DNA of 12,962 nt. Origin: Baffinella frigidus. Its lineage: Eukaryota; Cryptophyceae; Cryptomonadales; Baffinellaceae. The position numbers and the translations under genes are program-made. This document shows, piece after piece, positions 6,876 to 12,483 of this stretch (position 1 is the stretch's first letter; each line of letters begins with the position of its first letter). Where the stretch lies: assembly GCA_026770585.1 (NCBI GenBank), contig MU646546.1, forward strand, positions 349,932 through 362,893. Direction: 5' to 3'. The notes beneath the pieces are model-generated. The model was not told the DNA's origin and did not search any database. It was given only the letters and a program-made list of their open reading frames with translations.

Positions 6876-6993
6876 CAGGGGTACCTCGCTCATAAGAAAC
6901 CAACCCCCCCTAGGACTCTACAGTAACCCTACCCCTAGGGCCCTACGGTGGTCCTGGGGGGGGGGGCAGTTTCTTATGAGCGAGGTACCCCTG
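6876..6993. mobile_element. Family B element, copy B2 (118 bp)
   Basis: Both ends carry CAGGGGTACCTCGCTCATAA plus gaaac as inverted repeats, with TA at 6874-6875 and 6994-6995. Core in forward orientation (aggactctacagta, cctagggccctacgg). The flanks 'ttcacgc' and 'attcaacttcgcgc' suggest insertion in a locally duplicated intron segment. Confidence 0.92.
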
Positions 6994-7002
6994 TAATTCA
7001 AC

Positions 7003-7020
7003 TTCGCGCTAACCGCGTGT
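7003..7020 (+). repeat. 18-bp branch-site duplication (partner 7127-7144)
   Basis: ttcgcgctaaccgcgtgt is identical at 7003-7020 and 7127-7144. The downstream copy supplies a CTAAC branch site for the terminal exon at 7157. Between the copies lies the remnant of a family-A element. Confidence 0.85.
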
Positions 7021-7063
7021 CCTAGGGGGGGTCCTATGAAACATTAGGTCCCAGGGGCCCTAC

Positions 7064-7118
7064 GGCCTACGGTACGAAATGCCGTAGGCCCAACTACCCG
7101 GTTTTCAGGACCTTGCCC
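7064..7118. mobile_element. Family A relic, right half (A4)
   Basis: ggcctacggtacg, aaatgccgtaggcccaacta, cccggttttcagg and ccttgccc followed by ta is recognisably the right arm of the 156-bp element. The left part (7021-7063) is scrambled. Confidence 0.6.
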
Positions 7119-7156
7119 TATTAATATTCGCGCTAACCGCGTGTGCTCCCACGCAG

Positions 7157-7254
7157 GGGTGCTGCGGTGTTGGGACCTGTGGATCGGGTGCATCTGCGGC
7201 GCCGGCCTCTTCGTCTACATCCGCCGCATCCTCGCCCTCCCCTACGCCGCATAG
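7157..7254 (+). CDS. Terminal-exon candidate of a membrane protein, copy 1
   Basis: A CTAAC branch site (7132-7136), pyrimidine-rich tgtgctcccacgcag and an AG at 7155-7156 precede an open segment. After two leading bases it reads 31 codons, VLRCWDLWIGCICG then AGLFVYIRRILALPYAA, and a TAG at 7252-7254. Codons are strongly GC at third positions. The segment LWIGCICGAGLFVYI is hydrophobic enough for a membrane helix, followed by two arginines and a short tail. Two partial copies follow at 7397 and 7774, and all three share tagccct and a 'agtggcg' 3' flank. I do not recognise the protein. Family-A and -B elements lie upstream in what would be the intron. Confidence 0.5.
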
Positions 7255-7359
7255 CCCTTGAGTGGCGACACGCCTCGCAAGGCACGCATGGGACCCCCGT
7301 GCGTCGCGCGTGTGCCCCCTCGGCGCGGCCGCCCCCGCCCGCATGCCAGCGCCGAGGCC

Positions 7360-7376
7360 ACAGAGCTGGGATGTAT
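7360..7376. repeat. 17-bp inverted repeat arm (other arm 7955-7971)
   Basis: acagagctgggatgtat here is the exact complement of atacatcccagctctgt at 7955-7971. The two flank the exon copies 2 and 3. A third partial match (cacagagctgga) is at 8268-8279, just after element B3. Confidence 0.8.
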
Positions 7377-7396
7377 CCCTGAGTGGCGGACGGGCG

Positions 7397-7468
7397 ATCG
7401 GGTGCATCTACGGGGCTGGGGTCTTCGCCTACATCCGCCGCATCCTCGCGCTCCCCCACGCCGCATAG
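7397..7468 (+). pseudogene. Terminal-exon copy 2 (degraded upstream)
   Basis: Reads IGCIYGAGVFAYIRRI then LALPHAA and a TAG at 7466-7468, with only a few substitutions from copy 1 and no frameshift. The upstream part (the VLRCWDLW segment and the acceptor site) is replaced by unrelated sequence, so this copy would not splice in the same way. The open frame in the shared part suggests recent duplication or selection on copy 1. Confidence 0.5.
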
Positions 7469-7479
7469 CCCTGAAGTAG

Positions 7480-7560
7480 CGGGGCGGTCAAAATTGACCG
7501 CCAAGAGGTCCTAGGCAGGTCCCAGGGCCCCTTGGCGGTCAATTACGCCGCATAGAGGCG
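7480..7560. mobile_element. Fold-back around ggtcaa..ttgacc, copy 1
   Basis: cggtcaaaattgaccg followed by ccaagaggtcctaggcaggt, cccagggccccttgg and cggtcaatt. It resembles the element at 7834-7930, and a fragment of the exon tail (acgccgcatag) follows it. Borders unclear. Confidence 0.5.
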
Positions 7561-7591
7561 CGCGGGGGGGTGCTGACAGATCCGTCTCCTT

Positions 7592-7772
7592 CCACACGAG
7601 GCTATCCATGCGAACAGATTCATAAGTCAATTATTGGATTGTTGCCCAGGAAACACGCCAAAAGTCAGCAAATCATCACGTCTCCGCCCGCCCAGCCGGC
7701 GAAAACGTGATCATTTCCCCACATTTTAAAAAAATGTCCTTTTAGTCTGTCCGCATGGATAGCCTCGTGTGG
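7592..7772. mobile_element. CCAC-ended element C2 (181 bp) with TT duplication
   Basis: 28-bp terminal inverted repeats starting CCACACGAGGCTATCCATGC (7592-7619 and 7745-7772; 26 of 28 match). TT borders both ends (7590-7591, 7773-7774). The interior is AT-richer (ttattggattgttgcccagg, cattttaaaaaaatg). Removing one TT and the element restores continuity into gcggcgccgggctcc of exon copy 3, so the insertion broke that copy. Confidence 0.88.
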
Positions 7773-7773
7773 T

Positions 7774-7833
7774 TGCGGCGCCGGGCTCCTCGTTTATATC
7801 CGCCGCATCCCCGCCCTTCCATACGCCGCATAG
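7774..7833 (+). pseudogene. Terminal-exon copy 3, split by element C2
   Basis: From 7774 the frame reads CGAGLLVYIRRI then PALPYAA with a TAG at 7831-7833, matching copies 1 and 2. The part before CGAG is replaced by the C2 element. The 3' flank (ccctcaagtggcgag) is shared with the other copies. Confidence 0.5.
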
Positions 7834-7930
7834 CCCTCAAGTGGCGAGGCGGTCAATTGACCGTCAAGAGGTCCTAGGCAGGTCCCACGGCCCTACGGTA
7901 GGGCGTATGGGCCTACTCGCCACTTAAGGG
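7834..7930. mobile_element. 97-bp fold-back directly after the exon stop
   Basis: Ends ccctcaagtggcgag (7834-7848) and ctcgccacttaaggg (7916-7930) match as inverted repeats at 14 of 15 positions. Inside are a palindrome ggtcaattgacc and the core words gtcctaggcaggtccc and ggccctacggtaggg, related to the cores of families A, B and D. Confidence 0.65.
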
Positions 7931-7989
7931 ATAGGGGCGCATACACGCCGTGTCATACATCCCAGCTCTGTGCCCGCATGCAGGCGCGC

Positions 7990-8132
7990 GGGGGGGTGCG
8001 GACGGAACCGTCTCCGTGCCCGAGGCGGGTGTGGGGTCCGGGTCCTGGATGGGCCCGCCTCAGGGGAAAAGGGCTCCGAGGTTGGGCCATTGGTCGACCC
8101 TTCCCATGAGGAAGAACCCGCCCTCCTCACAG
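7990..8132. other. G/C-rich stretch with inverted match to 9765-9830
   Basis: ggatgggcccgcctcagggg followed by aaaagggctc (8047-8076) is the reverse complement of part of the hairpin at 9765-9830. The stretch ends in an acceptor-like ccctcctcacag (8121-8132), similar to 4181-4192 and 9821-9832. Confidence 0.55.
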
Positions 8133-8139
8133 GCTCATA

Positions 8140-8258
8140 CAGGGGTACCTCGCTCATAAGAAACAGCTCCCCCCTAGGACCCTACAGTAGGCCTATGCCT
8201 AGGGCCCTATGGTGGTCCCTAGGGGGGGGGGCGGTTTCTTATGAGCGAGGTACCCCTG
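8140..8258. mobile_element. Family B element, copy B3 (119 bp)
   Basis: Perfect 25-bp terminal inverted repeats beginning CAGGGGTACCTCGCTCATAA, TA at 8138-8139 and 8259-8260, core forward (aggaccctacagtaggcc, tatgcctagggccctatgg). This is the best-preserved copy and a good reference for the family. Confidence 0.95.
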
Positions 8259-8314
8259 TACACGGCCACAGAGCTGGAATTCAGAGCATGCTGGCCTCTT
8301 GAGGCGTGTCTGTA

Positions 8315-8431
8315 GAGGGGTTCCTCGCTCATAAGAAACTGCACCCCCCCTAGGGCCACCATAGGGCCGTCGGCATAGGCCTACTGTAGGGTCCTAGGAG
8401 GCGGCGGTTTCGTATGAGCGAGGTGCCCCTG
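8315..8431. mobile_element. Family B element, copy B4 (117 bp)
   Basis: Ends gaggggttcctcgctcataa and complement of the right end caggggcacctcgctcatac; TA on both sides (8313-8314, 8432-8433). Core reversed (gggccaccatagggcc, ggcataggcctactgtaggg). A short tandem of gtagggcccct follows at 8431-8452. Confidence 0.92.
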
Positions 8432-8518
8432 TAGGGCCCCTGTAGGGCCCCTGCAAGGGGGCGGGGCCCGCATGTCACAGTAGCATTCTGTTTAGCCGCG
8501 ACCAGCTCTCTCAGAGTA

Positions 8519-8635
8519 CAGGGGTACCTCCCTCATAAGAAACCAACCCCCCCTAGGACCCTACAGTAGGCCTATGCCGAGGGCCTTAATGTGGTCCTCC
8601 TAGGGGGGGGGGCGGTTTCTTATGAACGACCCCTG
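8519..8635. mobile_element. Family B element, copy B5 (117 bp)
   Basis: Intact left end; the right end has lost about four bases (tatgaacga then cccctg). TA at 8517-8518 and 8636-8637. Core forward. The stretch 8636-8759 between B5 and B6 shows no gene signal. Confidence 0.92.
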
Positions 8636-8759
8636 TACGCGCTCCGCCACTCCAAGATCCATCCACCGTCGAGGCTTTGGAAAAGCTGAGCCTCCGGGGT
8701 TCGCTCTCGGGAGGGTGGAGAGTGCAGGACAATTGTCTTGAGAGAGACGCTGAGATGTA

Positions 8760-8877
8760 CAGGGGTGCCTCGCTCATAAGAAACCGCCCCCCCCCCTAGG
8801 ACCACCATAGGGCCCTAGGCATGCCCCTACTGTAGGGCCCTAGGGGGAGGCGGTTTCTCATGAGCGAGGTACCCCTG
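8760..8877. mobile_element. Family B element, copy B6 (118 bp)
   Basis: caggggtgcctcgctcataa at the left, complement caggggtacctcgctcatga at the right; TA at 8758-8759 and 8878-8879. Core reversed (aggaccaccatagggcc, ctaggcatgcccctactg). Confidence 0.93.
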
Positions 8878-8879
8878 TA

Positions 8880-9165
8880 AGTGCAGGCCATATTGTTTCT
8901 ACGTTCGCCTCGTGGCCGCGGCGTGTTCGAGCGCACGGCGTTTGCCAACCAACATTTGTGCTTGATCCCGCGTGGGTGTGCCATTCTTGCACATGTCCCA
9001 ACACATCTGCACTTGCCTCGTCAAGTGACGATCAGTGCCCGTGATTACCGCTTAGCAGCGACCGAGGACGTTTTCGCCTTGAATTCAAGGTGAAATTCCG
9101 GTTTGGTTCTAGGGCAATGGATAATATTCTAGTACAAATCGTTTAGATGGACTGTATCTGTGAAG
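8880..9165. other. Repeat-poor island with an open frame
   Basis: One plus-strand frame is open from 8881 to a TGA at 9091-9093, but it has no ATG at its start. Near its end it reads RQVTISARDYRLAA (9019-9060). This resembles the end of the histone H3 fold (VTI, acidic D, LA spacing) but diverges before and after it. I do not call a gene. 9134-9155 repeats 2298-2319. Confidence 0.3.
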
Positions 9166-9218
9166 GCCGCGGTGGCTGCTAAGTGGTTAGGATCTCCGGT
9201 GTCTCCAATCTCGATGCC
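9166..9218 (+). other. tRNA-like (D-arm) fragment, possible SINE head
   Basis: aagtggttaggatctccgg followed about 10 bases later by tctcgatgcc resembles the D-arm/A-box (AGTGGTTAGGAT) and T-arm/B-box (TTCGATTCC) of a Glu/Asp-type tRNA. The segment between is too short and I cannot fold an acceptor stem. It is therefore not a functional tRNA; it may be a tRNA-derived retroelement piece or chance. Confidence 0.25.
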
Positions 9219-9229
9219 TTGATCATGTA

Positions 9230-9413
9230 CAGGGATGCCTCGCTCATAAGAAACCGCCTCCCCCTAGGACCCTACAGTAGGACTATGCCTAGGGCCCTAG
9301 GGTGGTCCTAAGGGGGGGGCGGTTTCTTATGAGCGAGGTACCCCTGGGCCCTAAGCATAGTCCTACTGTAGGGTCCTAGGGGGTGGCGGTTTCTTATGAG
9401 CGAGGTACCCCTG
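9230..9413. mobile_element. Family B composite: full copy B7 plus fused half copy
   Basis: 9230-9346 is a complete 117-bp copy (left end cagggatgcctcgctcataa, right end ..gaggtacccctg), TA at 9228-9229. Instead of TA, it is followed directly by ggccctaagcatagtcctac, gtagggtcctagg and a second right terminus ending at 9413, with TA at 9414-9415. The result is left arm, core, right arm, half core in reverse, right arm. Confidence 0.92.
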
Positions 9414-9764
9414 TACACACGCAAGCGCTCACTCGAGAAAACGGACCCTTCCCAGGGTCCGCCTCGGGCGGAGAGAGACGTCATTTACTCAGACATTAGG
9501 CTCACTCATAATGCATCTCGCGTCTATGCTCGCCCCCCCCCTTCCCCTCCACCCCCTCCCGCCCAGCCCACACTCCATCTCCCCCCTGGGAGGGGGCGCC
9601 CTGCGCCCCCCACCTGCTTGGGAGGCGGAAGGGCACCGCGATGCGCGGGAGTGTTAGGAGGGCGCGGGAGGTCTGGACTTCGCACCATTCCATGGTCTTG
9701 CGTGACTCTTCGCGGCAGAAGGTGCCCATTCCCTGCGATGGTCGAGGCGGAGGTGAGTGTGGTT
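9414..9764. other. Mixed stretch without a gene call
   Basis: Contains small inverted repeats (cttcccagggtccgcctcgg), a C-rich tract near 9530-9560 and gggggcgccctgcgcccccc near 9592-9611. A possible micro-exon lies between an acceptor-like cttcgcggcag (ending about 9718) and a strong donor GGAG/GTGAGT at 9752-9753. No homology recognised. Confidence 0.3.
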
Positions 9765-9830
9765 GTGAGGACCGGGTCCGGGATGAGCCCTTTTCCCCTG
9801 AGGCGGGCCCATCCCGGACCCCGTCCTCAC
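9765..9830. repeat. 66-bp hairpin with splice-like ends
   Basis: gtgaggaccgggtccgggat (9765-9784) pairs with the end atcccggaccccgtcctcac (9811-9830) with one mismatch. The loop contains gcccttttcccctgaggc. The left arm starts GTGAGG and the right arm is followed by AG, giving CCTCACAG, so the hairpin arms coincide with donor-like and acceptor-like signals. A GTGAGT also lies 12 bases upstream. Confidence 0.75.
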
Positions 9831-9941
9831 AGTGGTGGGCACGTGTGCCGTATCGCAGAAAGACCTCTGGTCAGGAAACGCTCGTGCGTGTCCTGGGAGG
9901 TTCTGGCCTCGGGGTTCGCGCCCGCGCAGAGGTACAGGGTT

Positions 9942-10159
9942 CCACTCGAGGCTGGAATAGGGAGTATTTTAAATGTAGGGTTGTTAAATTTAGTAACAGT
10001 CACGGGCAGGCTTGGTCACGTTGCTCAAGTTGTAACGTTGCTCAAGTTATAACTTGAGCAACGTGACTAAACGCCGCTATGTGTGTGAAAATTACCACAC
10101 ACTTTTCACCTGTAAAAGAATGACTGTTTTAAAATAGTCACACTTCTAGCCTCGAGTGG
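9942..10159. mobile_element. CCAC-ended element C3 (218 bp) with TT duplication
   Basis: CCACTCGAGGCTGGAA (9942-9957) and its complement at 10144-10159 match at 15 of 16 and continue into tattttaaa on both arms. TT borders both ends (9940-9941, 10160-10161). The interior carries a perfect 30-bp palindrome (10035-10064) with a further direct copy of its arm at 10015-10031, and a gactgttttaaaatagtc palindrome near 10121-10138. Confidence 0.85.
10035..10064. repeat. Perfect 30-bp palindrome
   Basis: acgttgctcaagtt, at, aacttgagcaacgt. The preceding 10015-10031 (gtcacgttgctcaagtt) is a second copy of the left arm and pairs with 10051-10067 over 17 bases, so two alternative hairpins compete for one right arm. 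Confidence 0.92.
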
Positions 10160-10169
10160 TTACTCGAGA

Positions 10170-10340
10170 TCAACGAGGCGCACCCCCCTAGAACGCTGCA
10201 GTAGGCCTTTTCCTGTAGCCCTAAATAACGGCTTACTAGGGCCCTGCGGGGAGGCGTTGTCACATACAGAGGTGACTCGAAATTAAGGACACCCACCTCC
10301 CTAGGGTCCTACAGCAGGGCTGGTCCTAGGAGCATAGAAC
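10170..10340. mobile_element. Two decayed family-B type cores
   Basis: cccccctagaacgctgcagt, aggcc.. and gggccctgcgggg (about 10185-10250), then ta-cagaggtgactcg with cctccctagggtcctacagc (10265-10330). Both keep the order of family-B parts but have lost the right terminus. Confidence 0.5.
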
Positions 10341-10348
10341 GGGAGTGC

Positions 10349-10568
10349 TTAGGTTTTAGGGTTTGAGGTTTAGGGTTTAAGATGTAGGGCTTAAAGTTTA
10401 GGGTTTAGAGTTTAGGGTGTGGGCTTTAGGGTTGAGGGTTCAAGGTTTAGGGTTCAGGTTTGAGGGTTGGGGGTTTAGGGTTTAGGGGTCAGGGGTTAGG
10501 GGTTAGGGTTTAGGGTCCATGGTTCAGGGTTTAGGGTTTGGGGTTTAGAGTTTAGGGTTGGGGGTTAG
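10349..10568 (+). repeat. Interstitial telomere-like tract, G-strand (TTTAGGG type)
   Basis: About 30 degenerate units of tttaggg with ggttagg, gtttgag and gtgtagg variants over 220 bases. The level of variation indicates an old, internal tract. Orientation is G-rich on the plus strand, opposite to the tract at 12779. Confidence 0.9.
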
Positions 10569-10571
10569 CAC

Positions 10572-10650
10572 ATTGAAAGCGGAGCGCACGCCCTCGACGT
10601 GGCCGTCCACCAGGTGGATCTTCGAAAAGTCCGGCATCTTGAACGCCTTG
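10572..10650 (-). CDS. Exon-like coding island, unknown protein (79 nt, minus strand)
   Basis: Read on the minus strand, a CTGAC branch-like site, ctctctctccc tract and ggagcag acceptor precede one base and 26 sense codons KAFKMPDFSKIHLVDG and HVEGVRSAFN, followed by GTGCTA as a possible donor. Nearly all codons end in G or C (aag, gcg, ttc, ccg, gac, atc, cac, ctg, gtg), unlike the surrounding repeats. I do not recognise the protein. The acceptor and first 24 exon bases are reiterated about six more times upstream (10831-11887), so the exon's 3' splice region has been amplified. Confidence 0.42.
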
Positions 10651-11940
10651 CTGCTCCAAGGGAGAGAGAGCACGCCTCGTCAGCTTGCTTATTTTACTAG
10701 GGGGGTGGCGTTGTTTGCCGGTCGAATGGCGAGACTGTGGAAAGCGGTTGCTCAGGGCAGAGAGAGAGAGTTGCGAGTGCCAGAGTTTTGAGAGAGAGAG
10801 AGAGAGTCGCGAGTGCGAGAGGTTTGAGAAGTCCGGCATCTTGAACGCCTTGCTGCTCCAAGGGAGAGAGAGCACGCCTCATCAGCTTGCTCGCTAGGGG
10901 GCTGGCATCGAGTACAGATCACATTGCAAACCTCTCTCAGTCGCGACTCTGCGGGAAGCTCTGGCGCAGGGCAGAGGTGCGAGTGAGAGGGGTTGGAGAG
11001 CAGTCCGGTATCTTGAACGCCTTGCTGCTCCAAGGGAGAGAGCGCACGCCTCGTCAGCTTGCTATGGGGGTGGCATCGAGTACAGATCAAATAGCGATTT
11101 GATCTTTCCACTGGCGAGACTGTGGAAAGCGGTTGCTCCGGGCAGAGAGAGAGAGAGGTGCGAGTGAGAGAGGTTCGAGAGAAGTCCGGCATCTTGAACG
11201 CCTTGCTGCTCCAAGGAAGAGCACTATAAGATTATAATGGATGGAGGCGTTGGAGACGAATTATCATTGAGCTGTTTATGCTGCCTCGTCAGCTTGCGTA
11301 TTTGACTAGGGGGGTGGCGTTGTTTGCTGGGCTAATGGCGCGACTGTGGGAAGCGGTTGCTCAGGGCAGAGAGAGAGTTGCGAATGCGAGAGTTTTGAGA
11401 GAGAGAGAGAGAGAGAGAGAGAGGAGCGAGTGAGAGGGGTTTGAGAGAAGTCCGGCATCTTGAACTCCTTTCTTCTCCAAGGGAGAGCGCACGCCTTATC
11501 AGCTTGCTTATTTTACTAGGGGGGTGGTGGTGTGTGCTGGCCTAATGGCGCGACTGTGGAAAGCGGTTGCGCAGGGCAGAGAGAGAGAGTTGTGAATGTG
11601 AGAGGTTTGAGGAAGTCTGGAATCAAGAACGGCTTGCTGCTCGCCGCGTGGGAGCACGCCGTGTCATCTTGCTTGCTACAGGGGTACCTCGCGCATAAGG
11701 AGCCGCCCCGCCCCCTTAGAACCACCACAGGGCCATAGATAGGCCTACTGTAGGGACCTTGGGGGGGGGGGGGGTCCTTATGAGCGAGTTACCCCTGTAG
11801 GGGGGCATCGAGTACAGATTAAAAAGCTCGACTGTGGAAAGCGCTGGCTCAGGGCAGAGAACGTCGCGAGTGTGAGACGTGCCAGGAGTCCGGGCGTCGC
11901 TCGAGCCCGCCTCAGGACCATGCATCTCCAGGGCAGGCGC
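10621..11940 (-). repeat. Tandem array of an intron/exon boundary, about 7 units
   Basis: The word gtccggcatcttgaacgcct (plus strand) or a variant occurs at 10629, 10831, 11003, 11184, 11450, 11615 and, shortened, 11887; spacings are 165-270 bases. Each unit also has ctgctccaagggagag, cctcgtcagcttgct, a ggggtggc segment, gcgagactgtggaaagcggt and a (ga)n tract of variable length. In minus-strand terms a unit is GA/CT-rich intron, branch site, acceptor and 24 exon bases. The plus- and minus-strand ORFs of 60-150 codons here are repeat translations. Confidence 0.85.
11679..11797. mobile_element. Family B element, copy B8 (119 bp), inserted in an array unit
   Basis: Left end caggggtacctcgcgcataa, right end complement caggggtaactcgctcataa; TA at 11677-11678 and 11798-11799. 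Core reversed (gaaccaccacagggcc, taggcctactgtaggg). The flanks join to gcttgcta-gggggcatcgag, which matches uninterrupted units at 10888-10913 and 11060-11083, so the pre-insertion site is visible. Confidence 0.93.
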
Positions 11941-11987
11941 CAGATCAGACGCGACCAGAGGCGTTTGGAAGAGTGCGCGTGTTCATA

Positions 11988-12143
11988 GGGTAACGGCCTG
12001 AAAATGAGGTAGTTAGGCCTACGGTATTGCCTAGGACCTCCTACCGTAGGCCGAGACTTTTTGGTTCTAGGATCCCTTGGCCTACGGTAGGAGGTCCTAG
12101 GCAATGCCGTATGCCTAACTACCCCATTTTCAGGCCGTTAGCC
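11988..12143. mobile_element. Family A fold-back element, copy A3 (156 bp)
   Basis: Ends GGGTAACGGCCTG and CAGGCCGTTAGCC, TA on both sides (11986-11987, 12144-12145), inner palindromic arms cctaccgtaggccga / tcggcctacggtagg-like. The centre (gactttttggttctaggatc) has the orientation of A1. gtgttca occurs just before and 3 bases after the element. Confidence 0.9.
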
Positions 12144-12323
12144 TATGAGTGTTCATGGATAGAGTCGCAGCGTCAGAAGACGTTGAAAATCATAGAAATG
12201 GGCGGGGGGGTACCTGAGCGCGCGATGGCGGCGTGCCGCCGCTATAATGAAACTTTGTACCACGAAACACTTGTAGCGCGAAACGTTGCGTTTGAAACTC
12301 CCGTTTTTGACCTGGCGTGGGTA

Positions 12324-12483
12324 CCACACAGCGGGCTACGAAGGAATTTTTGGCCCATTTTGGGCCGAGTTTCCGTTACCTTATCCGTAGGAACCCCCCT
12401 ATGTCCCTACGGGTTGCCTACCGTAGGGTCCTGGGTCTTATCGCTTAAGGGTTATTCAGAAATCCCTTCGAAGACCACCGTGG
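12324..12483. mobile_element. Family D element, copy D4 (160 bp, reverse orientation)
   Basis: Left end ccacacagcgggctacgaag, right end complement ccacggtggtcttcgaaggg. Inside, in order: ggcccattttgggcc, gtttccgttaccttatccgt, aggaacccccctatg, tccctacgggttgcc and taccgtagggtcctgggtct. It is the mirror of D2. Frames reading through it (including a 177-codon plus-strand frame from 12027) combine A3, unique sequence and D4 and are not gene-like. Confidence 0.78.

Noticed and set aside
6784-6996. 70-codon ORF containing TSLIRNQPPLGLYS
   Set aside because: The second half is a translation of element B2; the first half is short and without codon bias.
7105-7504. Minus-strand ORFs of 100 and 123 codons across the exon copies
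   Set aside because: They are antisense shadows of the GC-rich terminal-exon copies. The plus-strand frame has splice signals and a shared stop; the minus frames do not.
9166-9218. Functional tRNA gene
   Set aside because: No acceptor or anticodon stem can be formed and the A- to B-box distance is too short.
9396-10052. 218-codon plus-strand ORF starting MSEVPLYTRK
   Set aside because: The start codon lies in the terminal repeat of a family-B element. The frame then crosses a C-rich tract, a hairpin and part of element C3, and composition is dominated by P, R and G.
10552-11192. ORFs of 60-150 codons on both strands in the boundary array
   Set aside because: Repetitive S/L-rich or E/R-rich translations of the (ga)n-containing units. 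Only the 79-nt island at 10572-10650 has normal coding composition.
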